A stretch of 64,000 bases of DNA from Pseudomonas sp. 8O (GCF_902506495.1 NZ_LR733264.1:868001-932000), one strand, 5' to 3'; positions 26,714 through 36,074 are shown, counted from the stretch's first letter. Notes: generated from the letters alone by a model not told the origin. Numbers and translations: made by a program.

Positions 26714-28024
26714 ATGCAGGTTAAACGCTTCTTTGCCGCCGATATGCGAACCGCCATGAAACTGGTGCGTGACGAATTGGGCGCCGACGCCTCGATCATC
26801 GGCAATCGCCGTGTCGCCGGTGGTGTCGAGCTGACTGCAGCGCTGGATTATCAGGCGCCGATGCCGGTGCGCCCGAACCCGGCGCTGGAAGCCGAGCTGC
26901 GCAAGACCCAGGCGCGCATCGCCAGCGCTCAGGCTGAGCTGACCACGCGTGCCGAGCAGGATGCCGGCAAGGACCGCCAACTATTCGCCAATGAGTCGTT
27001 GCTGGCGCCCGAGCTGCCGGCGACCCTGGTCAAGCCGCAGCGCCCGGTCGAGGCCCCTGTATCGGCTGCGCCTGCGGTCGACCCGCGTGCACTGGAAGCC
27101 ATGCGCTTCGAGCTGCACGGCTTGCGTGAGTTGATCGAAGTACAGCTGGGTTCCATCGCCTGGGGGCAGCTGCAGAATCGCCGCCCGCAGCAGGCCAATC
27201 TATGGCGTCGCCTGCAGCGCATGGGGCTGTCTGCCGAACTGTCGCAGGCGCTGCTGAGCAAAGTGGCCGGCGTTGCCGAGCCGCGTCAGGCCTGGCGCAT
27301 GCTGCTGGCGCATCTGGCTCACGCTATCACTACACCCAAGGTCGAGCCGTTGGAAGAGGGTGGTGTGATCGCCCTGGTCGGTCCGGCCGGCATGGGCAAG
27401 ACCACTACCCTGGCGAAGCTGGCTGCGCGTTATGTGCTTAAGTACGGCGCACAACAGGTCGCTCTGGTGAGCATGGACAGCTTCCGTATTGGCGCGCAGG
27501 AGCAGCTCAAGACCCTGGGGCGCATCCTTGGTGTGTCGGTGACTCAGATCGACCCTGGTCAGTCTCTGCTGCAGGCTTTGGCGCCGCTGGCCAAGAAGCG
27601 CGTGGTGCTGGTCGATACCGCTGGCCTGCCAGGCAACGATCCGGCGCTGCGTCTGCAGTTGGAAAGCCTGGCCTCGGCACGCATCAAGGCGAAGAATTAT
27701 CTGGTACTGGCCGCAACAAGTCAGAGCCAAGTGCTCAAGGCCGCCTACCATAGTTACAAGCGTTGTGGCCTTTCAGGCTGCATACTGACGAAGTTGGACG
27801 AAGCCGCGAGTCTGGGTGAGGTTTTAGGTCTGGCTATAGGCCAGCAACTGCCGGTAGCCTATGTGACGGACGGGCCGCGGATTCCGGATGATCTGCACGT
27901 GCCGCGTAGTCACCAGTTGGTCAGCCGTGCCGTGGGGCTGCAGGCTGCCGAGGAGCCGAGTGAAGACGCCATGGCGCAGTTGTTCGCCGGCCTTTATCAC
28001 AATCCGGCCAAGCGGGCCGGCTGA
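26714..28024 (+). CDS. flhF: Polar flagellar GTPase FlhF
   Basis: FlhF is an SRP-type GTPase that marks the pole where the flagellum is built and recruits FliF. It has 436 residues. The N-terminal B domain (1-125, MQVKRFFAADMRTAMKLVRD) is basic to polar and variable; the N domain is about 125-215. The G domain has G1 GPAGMGKT at 223-230, VALVSMDSFRIGAQEQL (G2), VLVDTAGLPGNDP (G3) and TKLDEAASLGE (G4). It is followed by fleN, its numerical counterpart. Confidence 0.97.
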   Translation: MQVKRFFAADMRTAMKLVRDELGADASIIGNRRVAGGVELTAALDYQAPMPVRPNPALEAELRKTQARIASAQAELTTRAEQDAGKDRQLFANESLLAPELPATLVKPQRPVEAPVSAAPAVDPRALEAMRFELHGLRELIEVQLGSIAWGQLQNRRPQQANLWRRLQRMGLSAELSQALLSKVAGVAEPRQAWRMLLAHLAHAITTPKVEPLEEGGVIALVGPAGMGKTTTLAKLAARYVLKYGAQQVALVSMDSFRIGAQEQLKTLGRILGVSVTQIDPGQSLLQALAPLAKKRVVLVDTAGLPGNDPALRLQLESLASARIKAKNYLVLAATSQSQVLKAAYHSYKRCGLSGCILTKLDEAASLGEVLGLAIGQQLPVAYVTDGPRIPDDLHVPRSHQLVSRAVGLQAAEEPSEDAMAQLFAGLYHNPAKRAG

Positions 28025-28044
28025 AGCAGCGAAATTGTTGCACC

Positions 28045-28065
28045 CTCTCGCACATGGTGCGGGAG
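28045..28065 (+). other. Hairpin between flhF and fleN
   Basis: CTCTCGCAC (28045-28053) and GTGCGGGAG (28057-28065) form a 9-bp stem with one wobble pair and a 3-base loop. No T-tract follows; it could modulate read-through from flhF into fleN. Confidence 0.4.
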
Positions 28066-28136
28066 TGAACGGCCCGACAGGTGTTTTTCAACGGCCTGTA
28101 GGGCCAAGTCGAAGTTAGACAAGGTGTAGAAAGAAC

Positions 28137-28967
28137 ATGGGTATGCATCCCGTACAGGTGATTGCGGTGACTGGCGGCAAGGGTGGCGTCGGCAAGACCA
28201 ATGTGTCGGTCAATCTGTCCATGGCCCTGGCCGATCTCGGCCGTCGGGTGATGTTGATGGACGCTGACCTTGGCTTGGCCAACGTCGATGTTCTGTTGGG
28301 CTTGACGCCCAAGCGCACCCTGGCCGATGTCATCGCAGGCGAATGCGATCTGCGCGATGTTCTGCTGCAGGGGCCGGGTGGCGTGCGCATCGTGCCGGCA
28401 GCCTCCGGTACGCAGAGCATGGTCAGCCTCACGCCGATGCAGCACGCGGGGTTGATCCAGGCGTTCAGTGACATCAGCGAAAATCTTGACGTGCTGGTGA
28501 TCGACACCGCCGCCGGTATCGGCGATGCGGTGGTCAGCTTCGTGCGTGCTGCGCAGGAGATCCTTGTGGTGGTCTGCGATGAGCCCACCTCGATTACCGA
28601 CGCCTACGCGCTGATCAAACTGCTCAATCGCGATCACGGCATCAGCCGCTTCCGTGTACTGGCCAATATGGCTCACAGCCCGCAGGAAGGACGCAATCTC
28701 TTTGCTAAGCTGACCAAGGTGACGGATCGTTTCCTCGATGTCGCCCTGCAGTATGTCGGTGCCGTGCCTTACGATGAGTGCGTGCGCAAGGCCGTGCAGA
28801 AGCAGCGCGCCGTCTATGAAGCCTTCCCTCGATCCAAGTGCGCCCTGGCGTTCAAGGCGATAGCTCAGAAGGTAGATACCTGGCCGTTACCGGCCAATCC
28901 CCGTGGTCATCTGGAGTTTTTCGTCGAGCGTCTGGTGCAACAACCGACCGCAGACTCGGCCGTATGA
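28137..28967 (+). CDS. fleN: Flagellar number regulator FleN (MinD-like ATPase)
   Basis: FleN is the ATPase that restrains FleQ, keeping the cell to one polar flagellum; homologues are FlhG/YlxH. It has 276 residues. The deviant Walker A KGGVGKTNV is near residues 14-22, switch I DADLGLANVDVLLGL near 42-56 and VIDTAAGIGDAVVSF near 122-136. The start at ATG 28137 follows AGAAAGAAC-type sequence; ATG 28143 is possible. Its stop overlaps the ATG of fliA (ATGA). Confidence 0.97.
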   Translation: MGMHPVQVIAVTGGKGGVGKTNVSVNLSMALADLGRRVMLMDADLGLANVDVLLGLTPKRTLADVIAGECDLRDVLLQGPGGVRIVPAASGTQSMVSLTPMQHAGLIQAFSDISENLDVLVIDTAAGIGDAVVSFVRAAQEILVVVCDEPTSITDAYALIKLLNRDHGISRFRVLANMAHSPQEGRNLFAKLTKVTDRFLDVALQYVGAVPYDECVRKAVQKQRAVYEAFPRSKCALAFKAIAQKVDTWPLPANPRGHLEFFVERLVQQPTADSAV

Positions 28968-29710
28968 CAGCAGCCTCTGGACTTCGTATGTATAACAAGG
29001 CTCAGGCGCAGGACTCCCAGCACCAGCTGATCGAGCGCTATGCGCCTCTGGTCAAGCGTATCGCCTACCACTTATTGGCCCGTCTGCCGGCCAGCGTGCA
29101 GGTCGACGATCTTATTCAGGCCGGCATGATCGGTCTGCTCGAAGCCTCGCGCAAATACGACTCCGGTAAAGGCGCCAGTTTCGAGACCTTCGCGGGTATC
29201 CGTATTCGCGGCTCCATGCTCGACGAGGTGCGCAAGGGTGATTGGGCGCCGCGTTCGGTACACCGCAACAGCCGTATGGTCAGTGATGCCATTCGTGTCG
29301 TTGAAGCAAGAACCGGGCGTGACGCTAAAGATCATGAGGTTGCGGCCGAACTCCAATTGAGTCTGGAGGATTACTACGGCATTCTTGGCGACACTTTGGG
29401 CAGCCGCCTGTTCAGCTTCGACGACCTGCTGCAGGACGGCGAGCATGGCGGGTTGCACGAAGACGCCGGACACTCTCACCTCGAACCTTCGCGGGACCTC
29501 GAAGACGAACGCTTCCAGGCGGCGTTGGCCGATGCCATCGCTGGCTTGCCGGAGCGCGAACGTCTGGTGCTGGCGCTGTATTACGATGAAGAACTGAACT
29601 TGAAGGAAATCGGTGAAGTGCTGGGGGTTAGCGAGTCACGCGTGAGTCAGTTGCACAGCCAGTGCGCAGCGCGTTTGCGCTCGCGGCTGAGTGAATGGCG
29701 CGCTGCCTGA
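28964..29710 (+). CDS. fliA: RNA polymerase sigma-28 factor FliA
   Basis: FliA drives late flagellar and chemotaxis genes once FlgM has been exported. The start at ATG 28964 overlaps the fleN stop and gives 248 residues, close to the 247 of P. aeruginosa; the open frame reaches much further upstream but only in the shadow of fleN. Region 2 has LIERYAPLVKRIAYHL and FETFAGIRIRGSMLDEVR. Region 4 has LNLKEIGEVLGVSESRVSQL, the HTH that reads the -35 element. It is the likely reader of the promoter at 3092-3118. Confidence 0.97.
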   Translation: MTAASGLRMYNKAQAQDSQHQLIERYAPLVKRIAYHLLARLPASVQVDDLIQAGMIGLLEASRKYDSGKGASFETFAGIRIRGSMLDEVRKGDWAPRSVHRNSRMVSDAIRVVEARTGRDAKDHEVAAELQLSLEDYYGILGDTLGSRLFSFDDLLQDGEHGGLHEDAGHSHLEPSRDLEDERFQAALADAIAGLPERERLVLALYYDEELNLKEIGEVLGVSESRVSQLHSQCAARLRSRLSEWRAA

Positions 29711-29797
29711 ACGCGGTGTACTCGCAGGCGCAAACGGTTTCATGATTAAAGGACGTAGTTGCAAGCGCAATACGTTTGGGACTGTACGGAGGTCGAC

Positions 29798-30184
29798 TTG
29801 GACAAGAACATGAAAATCCTCATCGTTGACGATTTCTCGACGATGCGACGGATCATCAAGAACCTCTTGCGGGACTTGGGTTTCACCAACACCGCGGAAG
29901 CCGATGACGGCACCTCGGCGCTACCGATGCTGCAAAGCGGCAGCTTCGACTTTCTGGTTACCGACTGGAACATGCCCGGCATGACCGGCATCGACCTGCT
30001 GCGTGCCGTACGTGCCGACGAGCGCCTCAAGCACCTGCCGGTGCTGATGGTGACCGCTGAAGCCAAGCGCGATCAGATCATCGAGGCGGCCCAGGCCGGT
30101 GTGAATGGCTACGTGGTCAAACCCTTCACCGCTCAGGTGTTGAAGGAAAAGATCGAGAAGATCTTCGAGCGGGTCAACGGCTGA
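29798..30184 (+). CDS. cheY: Chemotaxis response regulator CheY
   Basis: CheY carries phosphate from CheA to the motor switch FliM. It is a single receiver domain with the acid pair in ILIVDDF, phospho-Asp in [10 protein letters not shown], and Thr/Lys in MVTAEAK and YVVKPFT. I place the start at TTG 29798 because GGAGGT lies 4 bases upstream; this gives 128 residues starting MDKNMKIL, which lines up with the N-terminus of E. coli CheY (MADKELKFL). The usual annotation would start at ATG 29810 (124 residues), but there the ribosome site is 17 bases away. It begins the cheYZAB run, 87 bases after fliA. Confidence 0.95.
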   Translation: MDKNMKILIVDDFSTMRRIIKNLLRDLGFTNTAEADDGTSALPMLQSGSFDFLVTDWNMPGMTGIDLLRAVRADERLKHLPVLMVTAEAKRDQIIEAAQAGVNGYVVKPFTAQVLKEKIEKIFERVNG

Positions 30185-30203
30185 TGTCAGCCGCGAGGGT
30201 GCT

Positions 30204-30992
30204 ATGGAACACGATGACTCCACGCTGGGTGACCTCGAGTCGACCCTGAAAAACAATGCCCGCGATCTGGTCGATAGCCTTGAACAGGGTAACTTCGGCG
30301 CTGCGGTGCAACTGATCAACGAGCTGAACAAGGTCCGTGATCGCGGGCTGTATCATGAGGTCGGCAAACTGACCCGTGAACTGCACAACGCCATTGTCAA
30401 TTTTCAACTCGATCCGCGCATGCCACATGCCCAGGAGCTGTCGCAGATCGCCGACGCGACCGAGCGCCTGAACTACGTCGTGACCATGACCGAGAAGGCC
30501 GCCAACCGGACCATGGATCTGGTCGAGCAGAGTGCGCCGCTGGTCAACGACCTCAGTGACGAAGCGCAGAGCCTCAGCGCCGAGTGGGGCCGTTTCATGC
30601 GCCGCGAAATCGGTGCTGACGGTTTTCGTGAGCTAGCCAAGCGTGTCGAGCTGTTCCTCGCCCGCAGTGAGCGAGATGGCGTAAAGCTCTCCGGCCACCT
30701 CAACGACATTCTGCTCGCGCAGGACTATCAGGATCTTACCGGCCAGGTGATCAAACGTGTCACCCAACTGGTGACCGAAGTGGAAAGCAACCTGCTCAAG
30801 CTGATGCTCATGGCCAGCCAGGTCGACCGTTTTGCCGGTATTCAGCACGATCACGAAGCGCTGCGTACCGAACAGGAAAAATCAAAAGAGCCATCGCGGG
30901 GTGAAGGTCCGCAGATTCATGCCGATAAGCGTGATGACGTCGCCTCCAGCCAAGACGATGTCGACGACCTGCTGTCCAGTCTAGGGTTCTAA
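30204..30992 (+). CDS. cheZ: Phospho-CheY phosphatase CheZ
   Basis: CheZ speeds dephosphorylation of CheY. The 262-residue length equals the P. aeruginosa protein. It is helical; the catalytic region DILLAQDYQDLTGQVIKRV (about 170-188) contains the conserved Asp and Gln. The C-terminal peptide SQDDVDDLLSSLGF is the CheY-binding tail. It starts 19 bases after cheY. Confidence 0.96.
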   Translation: MEHDDSTLGDLESTLKNNARDLVDSLEQGNFGAAVQLINELNKVRDRGLYHEVGKLTRELHNAIVNFQLDPRMPHAQELSQIADATERLNYVVTMTEKAANRTMDLVEQSAPLVNDLSDEAQSLSAEWGRFMRREIGADGFRELAKRVELFLARSERDGVKLSGHLNDILLAQDYQDLTGQVIKRVTQLVTEVESNLLKLMLMASQVDRFAGIQHDHEALRTEQEKSKEPSRGEGPQIHADKRDDVASSQDDVDDLLSSLGF

Positions 30993-31005
30993 GGAGCACA
31001 CAAAT

Positions 31006-33225
31006 ATGAGCTTCGGCGCCGATGAAGAGATCCTCCAGGATTTCCTGGTAGAGGCCGGCGAGATTCTCGAACAGTTGTCCGAACAGTTAGTCGAGCTGGA
31101 AAGCCGACCGGACGACATGAACCTGCTCAACGCCATCTTTCGCGGTTTTCATACCGTCAAGGGCGGAGCGGGTTTCCTCCAGCTCAACGAGCTGGTGGAG
31201 TGCTGCCATATCGCCGAAAACGTCTTCGACATCCTGCGCAAGGGTGAGCGTCGCGTCGATTCGGAGCTGATGGATGTGGTGCTCGAGGCTCTTGATGCAG
31301 TCAATGGCATGTTTGGCGAAGTGCGTGAGCGTCGCGAGCCGACGCCCGCATCGCCTGAACTTCTGGCGGCACTGGCTCGCCTGGCTGAACCGGGCGGCGC
31401 CGAAGCGGCTCCAGAGCCCGTGCAGCAAGCCGAAGCGGAACCCGCGCCGGTGCCTCAGCCGGCTGCGCCTTCCGCTCCCGCAGGCGACATCACCGACAGC
31501 GAGTTCGAGCAACTGCTCGACGCGTTGGGTGAAGCGCCGGCTGCCGCCCCGAGTGCGCAGACCAGTGCCAGTGACGAGATCACCGATGACGAGTTCGAGT
31601 CGCTGCTCGATCAGTTGCACGGCAAAGGCCAGTTCGCCGGTACGGTCGAAACGCCCGCCGCTGCGGTAGTTGCTTCTGTGCCTGCTGGCGCACCGGCAGG
31701 CGATGACATCACTGACGATGAATTCGAAGCGCTGCTCGATCAACTGCATGGTAAGGGCCAGTTCTCGGCCACGGCCGAAGCCGCAGCTCCGGTTGCGGCC
31801 GTTGCTGCAGCGCTCGCTCCGGCGGGTGATGAGATCACCGACGACGAGTTCGAGTCGTTGCTCGATCAATTGCACGGCAAGGGCAAGTTCGTGCCGCCCG
31901 CTGAGCCGGCGCCCGCGCCTGCCGCTGCGGCTAAACCTGCAGCAGCGCCCAAGGCCGCTGCACCTGTCAAACCCGCAGCAGCCAAGGCTGAGCCTGCTGC
32001 TGCTCGTGCTGCTGCCGCGCCGGCGCCCGCTGCCGAAAAGGCATCGGCCGCGAGCGAAGCAGAAACCACTGTACGGGTCGACACTGCGCGCCTCGACGAG
32101 ATCATGAACATGGTCGGCGAGCTGGTGCTGGTGCGTAACCGTCTGGTGCGCCTGGGCCTGAACAGCGGCGACGAGGCCATGTCGAAGGCGGTATCGAACC
32201 TCGACGTGGTCACGGCCGATCTGCAGACCTCGGTGATGAAGACCCGGATGCAACCGATCAAGAAGGTGTTCGGTCGTTTCCCGCGTCTGGTACGTGATCT
32301 GGCGCGTAACCTGAAGAAGGAAATCAACCTCGAGCTGGTGGGCGAAGAAACCGATCTCGACAAGAACCTGGTCGAGGCTCTGGCTGACCCGTTGGTGCAC
32401 TTGGTGCGCAACGCCGTCGACCATGGTGTGGAAACGCCGGAAGAACGCGAGAAGAGCGGCAAGGCCCGTGCTGGGCGCGTGGTGCTGTCCGCCGAGCAGG
32501 AAGGCGACCATATCCTGCTGTCGATCACCGATGACGGCAAAGGCATGGATGCCGACGTGCTGCGTGCCAAGGCCGTTGAAAAGGGCCTGCTGGACAAGGA
32601 CGCAGCTGATCGTCTCAACGAGTTCGAATGCTACAACCTGATCTTCGCCCCGGGCTTCTCGACCAAGACCGAGATTTCCGACGTGTCTGGCCGTGGTGTC
32701 GGCATGGATGTGGTGAAGACCAAGATTTCCCAGCTCAATGGCACGGTCAACGTGTTCTCGCAGAAAGGCCAGGGCTCGAAGATCATCATCAAGGTGCCGC
32801 TGACCCTGGCGATCATGCCGACGCTGATGGTGATGCTGGAGAACCAGGCCTTCGCTTTCCCGCTGGTCAACGTCAACGAGATCTTCCATCTCGACCTGTC
32901 GCGCACCAACGTGGTCGATGGTCAGGAAGTAGTGATCGTGCGCGACAAGGCGCTGCCACTGTTCTATCTCAAGCGCTGGCTGGTGCCGCAGGCCTTCCAT
33001 GAAGGTCAGCGCGAAGGCCATGTGGTGATTCTCACCGTTGGCAGTCAGCGCATCGGCTTTGTCGTCGATCAACTGGTCGGCCAGGAAGAAGTGGTAATCA
33101 AGCCACTGGGCAAGATGCTGCAAGGCACGCCCGGAATGTCCGGTGCCACGATCACGGGCGACGGACGCATCGCGTTGATTCTCGACGTACCGAGCATGCT
33201 CAAGCGCTACGCTCGACGTTTCTGA
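31006..33225 (+). CDS. cheA: Chemotaxis histidine kinase CheA
   Basis: CheA phosphorylates CheY and CheB in response to chemoreceptors. It has 739 residues. P1 (1-105) has phospho-His49 in GFHTVKGGAGF. A long linker (about 120-350) is Ala/Pro-rich and carries four copies of an acidic helix motif, (D/E)ITDDEFE-LLDQLHGKG, at about residues 161, 190, 233 and 275; the first is shorter and degenerate. P3 dimerisation (about 350-420), P4 HATPase (about 420-600, with HLVRNAVDHG and the GFSTKTEISDVSGRGVGMDVV lid/G region in parts) and the P5 CheW-like domain (about 605-739) follow. No separate P2 is obvious, so the repeats may take its place. cheB follows behind a strong hairpin. Confidence 0.96.
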   Translation: MSFGADEEILQDFLVEAGEILEQLSEQLVELESRPDDMNLLNAIFRGFHTVKGGAGFLQLNELVECCHIAENVFDILRKGERRVDSELMDVVLEALDAVNGMFGEVRERREPTPASPELLAALARLAEPGGAEAAPEPVQQAEAEPAPVPQPAAPSAPAGDITDSEFEQLLDALGEAPAAAPSAQTSASDEITDDEFESLLDQLHGKGQFAGTVETPAAAVVASVPAGAPAGDDITDDEFEALLDQLHGKGQFSATAEAAAPVAAVAAALAPAGDEITDDEFESLLDQLHGKGKFVPPAEPAPAPAAAAKPAAAPKAAAPVKPAAAKAEPAAARAAAAPAPAAEKASAASEAETTVRVDTARLDEIMNMVGELVLVRNRLVRLGLNSGDEAMSKAVSNLDVVTADLQTSVMKTRMQPIKKVFGRFPRLVRDLARNLKKEINLELVGEETDLDKNLVEALADPLVHLVRNAVDHGVETPEEREKSGKARAGRVVLSAEQEGDHILLSITDDGKGMDADVLRAKAVEKGLLDKDAADRLNEFECYNLIFAPGFSTKTEISDVSGRGVGMDVVKTKISQLNGTVNVFSQKGQGSKIIIKVPLTLAIMPTLMVMLENQAFAFPLVNVNEIFHLDLSRTNVVDGQEVVIVRDKALPLFYLKRWLVPQAFHEGQREGHVVILTVGSQRIGFVVDQLVGQEEVVIKPLGKMLQGTPGMSGATITGDGRIALILDVPSMLKRYARRF
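31486..31890 (+). repeat. Four-copy repeat in the cheA linker
   Basis: The DNA starting at 31486, 31573, 31702 and 31828 encodes four copies of an ITD(S/D)EFE--LD-L motif; copies 2-4 continue as LDQLHGKG(Q/K)F and are nearly identical at protein level. They are spaced 29, 43 and 42 codons apart by Ala/Pro-rich linkers. Confidence 0.9.
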
Positions 33226-33232
33226 TGTTTCG

Positions 33233-33257
33233 CGGCGTGGACCTTAAGTCCACGCCG
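33233..33257 (+). other. Strong hairpin between cheA and cheB
   Basis: CGGCGTGGAC (33233-33242) pairs perfectly with 33248-33257 around CTTAA. It ends 3 bases before the AGGAG ribosome site of cheB (33261-33265) and has no T-tract. It could slow translation of cheB or protect a processed mRNA end. Confidence 0.7.
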
Positions 33258-33270
33258 TCTAGGAGTGTGT

Positions 33271-34404
33271 ATGGCAGTCAAGGTCTTGGTGGTGGACGAC
33301 TCCGGTTTCTTCCGTCGGCGCGTGTCGGAAATTCTGTCTGCTGACCCCAGTATTCAGGTCGTGGGCACGGCCACCAATGGGCGGGAAGCCATCGATCAGG
33401 CGTTGGCGCTCAAGCCCGACGTGATCACCATGGATTACGAGATGCCGATGATGGACGGCATCACCGCAGTGCGGAACATCATGCAGCGCTGTCCGACACC
33501 GGTGCTGATGTTCTCCTCGCTGACGCATGAAGGCGCCCGCGTCACGCTGGATGCGCTGGATGCGGGTGCGGTGGATTTCCTGCCGAAGAACTTCGAAGAC
33601 ATCTCGCGCAACCCCGAAAAGGTCAAGCAGATGCTGTGCGAGAAGGTGCACAGCATCGCTCGCAGCAATCGCCGTTTCAGTTCGGCCGCAGTGGCTCCGG
33701 CGCCGACTGCGGCTAGTCCGAGTGCGGCGCCGACGACTCGTCCAGCTGTTTCGGCGCGACCTGCCCCGGCCCCTGCTGTTCCTGCGCGACCTGCGTCAGC
33801 GGCCGGTGGCGCTGCCGCCGCATCGCCTGCGCCCAAGCGCAAGGCCTACAAGCTGGTGGCCATAGGCACCTCGACCGGTGGCCCGGTGGCGCTGCAGCGC
33901 GTATTGACCCAGCTTCCGGCCAATTTTCCGGCGCCGCTGGTTCTGATCCAGCACATGCCGGCAGCCTTCACCAAGGCCTTCGCCGAGCGCCTGGACAAGC
34001 TGTGCCGCATTCAGGTCAAGGAAGCCGAGGATGGCGATATCCTGCGCCCAGGCCTTGCGTTGCTGGCTCCTGGTGGCAAGCAGATGATGGTCGATGCGCG
34101 CGGCGCGATAAGAATCCTGCCGGGTGACGAACGCCTCAACTACAAACCCTGTGTCGATATCACCTTTGGCTCTGCCGCCAAGTCCTATGGCGACAAGGTA
34201 CTGGCCGTGGTGCTGACGGGCATGGGCGCAGACGGTCGTGAGGGCGCGCGCCTGCTCAAGCAGGGCGGCAGCCAGGTGTGGGCTCAGGACGAGGCCAGTT
34301 GCGTGATCTATGGCATGCCCATGGCCGTGGTCAAAGCCAATCTGGCGGATGCGGTCTACGGCCTGGATGACATCGGCCGGCACCTGACCGAGGCCTGCCA
34401 GTGA
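33271..34404 (+). CDS. cheB: Chemoreceptor methylesterase CheB
   Basis: CheB demethylates or deamidates chemoreceptors during adaptation. The chosen ATG 33271 follows AGGAGTGTGT and gives 377 residues; a GTG six bases upstream is less likely. The receiver (1-120) has Asp55 in [14 protein letters not shown] Pro/Ala-rich linker (about 135-185) joins it to the esterase domain (about 188-370), with Ser in GTSTGGP, His in QHMP and Asp in GMGADGREG forming the catalytic triad. Confidence 0.96.
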   Translation: MAVKVLVVDDSGFFRRRVSEILSADPSIQVVGTATNGREAIDQALALKPDVITMDYEMPMMDGITAVRNIMQRCPTPVLMFSSLTHEGARVTLDALDAGAVDFLPKNFEDISRNPEKVKQMLCEKVHSIARSNRRFSSAAVAPAPTAASPSAAPTTRPAVSARPAPAPAVPARPASAAGGAAAASPAPKRKAYKLVAIGTSTGGPVALQRVLTQLPANFPAPLVLIQHMPAAFTKAFAERLDKLCRIQVKEAEDGDILRPGLALLAPGGKQMMVDARGAIRILPGDERLNYKPCVDITFGSAAKSYGDKVLAVVLTGMGADGREGARLLKQGGSQVWAQDEASCVIYGMPMAVVKANLADAVYGLDDIGRHLTEACQ

Positions 34405-34429
34405 CGGACGCTAAGTCGGAAACATGCGC

Positions 34430-35170
34430 ATGGATGTACTGAGCCTTATTGGCGTCATCCTGGCGTTCGTTGCCATTCTGGGCGGCAATTATCTCGAAGG
34501 CGGCCACGCTGGGGCGTTGCTCAACGGTCCGGCGGCGCTGATCGTCATCGGCGGGACATTGGGCGCGGCCTTTCTGCAGGCACCGGTGCAGGTGTTCAAG
34601 CGTGCCATGAGCATCATGCGCTGGATCTTCTTCCCGCCGCGTATCGATCTGGTCGGCGGCATCAATCGTGTGACCGGGTGGAGCATGGTGGCGCGCAAGG
34701 AAGGCCTGCTCGGTCTGGAAGCGGTGGCTGATGCCGAGCCTGACCCCTATGCGCGCAAGGGCCTGCAGTTACTGGTCGACGGCGCCGAGCCGGAATCCAT
34801 TCGCAGCATTCTGGAAGTTGATCTCTACACTCAGGAGGCGCGCGATATCCAGGCCGCCAAGGTGTTCGAGAGCATGGGCGGCTATGCACCGACCATTGGC
34901 ATCATCGGTGCGGTGATGGGCCTGATCCACGTGATGGGCAATCTGGCTGACCCGAGCATGCTCGGCAGCGGTATTGCCGTGGCGTTCGTGGCTACCATCT
35001 ACGGCGTTGGTTTCGCCAACCTGCTGCTGCTGCCGGCAGGCAACAAGCTCAAATCCATCGCTCTGCGCCAGTCGCGTTACCGCGAGATGCTCCTCGAAGG
35101 CATCCTGTCCATCGCCGAGGGTGAAAACCCGCGCTCCATCGAACTGAAGCTGCAAGGCTTCATGGACTGA
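34430..35170 (+). CDS. motC: Flagellar stator protein MotC
   Basis: MotC is the MotA-type subunit of the second stator pair (MotCD) used by Pseudomonas for swimming at high viscosity and swarming. The start at ATG 34430 gives 246 residues (MDVLSLIGV); an ATG two codons upstream is too close to GGAA. Four transmembrane helices are expected (about 2-20, 30-48, 147-170, 178-200), with the cytoplasmic loop between the second and third carrying conserved charges. motD follows after 12 bases. Confidence 0.95.
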   Translation: MDVLSLIGVILAFVAILGGNYLEGGHAGALLNGPAALIVIGGTLGAAFLQAPVQVFKRAMSIMRWIFFPPRIDLVGGINRVTGWSMVARKEGLLGLEAVADAEPDPYARKGLQLLVDGAEPESIRSILEVDLYTQEARDIQAAKVFESMGGYAPTIGIIGAVMGLIHVMGNLADPSMLGSGIAVAFVATIYGVGFANLLLLPAGNKLKSIALRQSRYREMLLEGILSIAEGENPRSIELKLQGFMD

Positions 35171-35182
35171 TGGAGGTATGGC

Positions 35183-35992
35183 ATGGCGCGCAGGCGGCAT
35201 CATGAAGAGCACGAGAATCACGAGCGCTGGCTGGTGTCCTATGCGGACTTCATTACCTTGCTCTTCGCCTTCTTCGTGGTGATGTATTCGATCTCTTCGA
35301 TCAACGAAGGCAAGTACAAGATCCTCTCGGAGTCGCTGACCGGCGTGTTCAATCAGCCCGATCGCTCGATCAAGCCGATTCCGGTCGGTGAGGAACGGCC
35401 GCGTACCAGCGAGCCGGACAACACCTCGATGGACGATCCGAGTTCGGACTCGAACTTGCAGAGCATCGCCTCCAGCGTGCGTGAAGCGTTCGGCGACCTG
35501 ATCCAGAGTGATCAGCTGACCGTACGCGGCAACGAGATGTGGATCGAGATCGAGCTCAGCTCCAGCCTGCTGTTTCCCAGCGGTGACGCGATTCCGAACA
35601 ACCAGGCATTCGACATTATCGAGAAAGTCGCCAAAATCCTGGCGCCGTACCAGAATCCGGTCAAGGTCGAAGGTTTCACTGATAACCTGCCGATCCAGAC
35701 CGCTCAGTACCCAACCAACTGGGAGTTGTCTTCGGCACGGGCGGCGAGCATCGTACGTATGCTGGCCATGGACGGCGTCGACCCTTCTCGTCTGGCGGCC
35801 GTCGGTTACGGTGAGTTCCAGCCGGTGGCGGACAATGCCACTGCCGAGGGCAGGGGGCGTAATCGCCGGGTGGTGCTGGTGATTTCGCGCAACCTCGATA
35901 CGCGACGCGGCGCTGGCAGTGCTGCGACCCAGCAGTCAGGGGCTGGCACGCAACCTGCACCAGCGTCTGCGTCGGGGGTTCCACAGTCGTGA
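35183..35992 (+). CDS. motD: Flagellar stator protein MotD
   Basis: MotD is the MotB-type partner of MotC. It has 269 residues. A His/Glu-rich cytoplasmic start leads to a single transmembrane helix (about 20-41) with the proton-channel Asp in WLVSYADFITLLFAFFVVMY. A plug/linker follows, then a periplasmic OmpA-like peptidoglycan-binding domain (about 115-245: VEGFTDNLPI, NWELSSARAASIVRML, GRGRNRRVVLVI). The tail is Ala/Gly/Pro-rich. Confidence 0.95.
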   Translation: MARRRHHEEHENHERWLVSYADFITLLFAFFVVMYSISSINEGKYKILSESLTGVFNQPDRSIKPIPVGEERPRTSEPDNTSMDDPSSDSNLQSIASSVREAFGDLIQSDQLTVRGNEMWIEIELSSSLLFPSGDAIPNNQAFDIIEKVAKILAPYQNPVKVEGFTDNLPIQTAQYPTNWELSSARAASIVRMLAMDGVDPSRLAAVGYGEFQPVADNATAEGRGRNRRVVLVISRNLDTRRGAGSAATQQSGAGTQPAPASASGVPQS

Positions 35993-36074
35993 ACCGTCAA
36001 ATCCCAGTCGCCTGCTGCGTGCAGGCGACAGCCATTCTCGGCCTGAGCGCCTCTTGCCGGGAGGATGAGAGAAG

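Noticed and set aside
29747..29773. Possible sigma-28 promoter before cheY (TAAAGGAC, 11 bases, CGCAATAC)
   Set aside because: The -10 half matches the consensus poorly in every spacing tried, so I did not list it as a promoter.
31087..33123. A 678-codon minus-strand open frame opposite cheA
   Set aside because: Same shadow effect; low-complexity translation and complete overlap with cheA.
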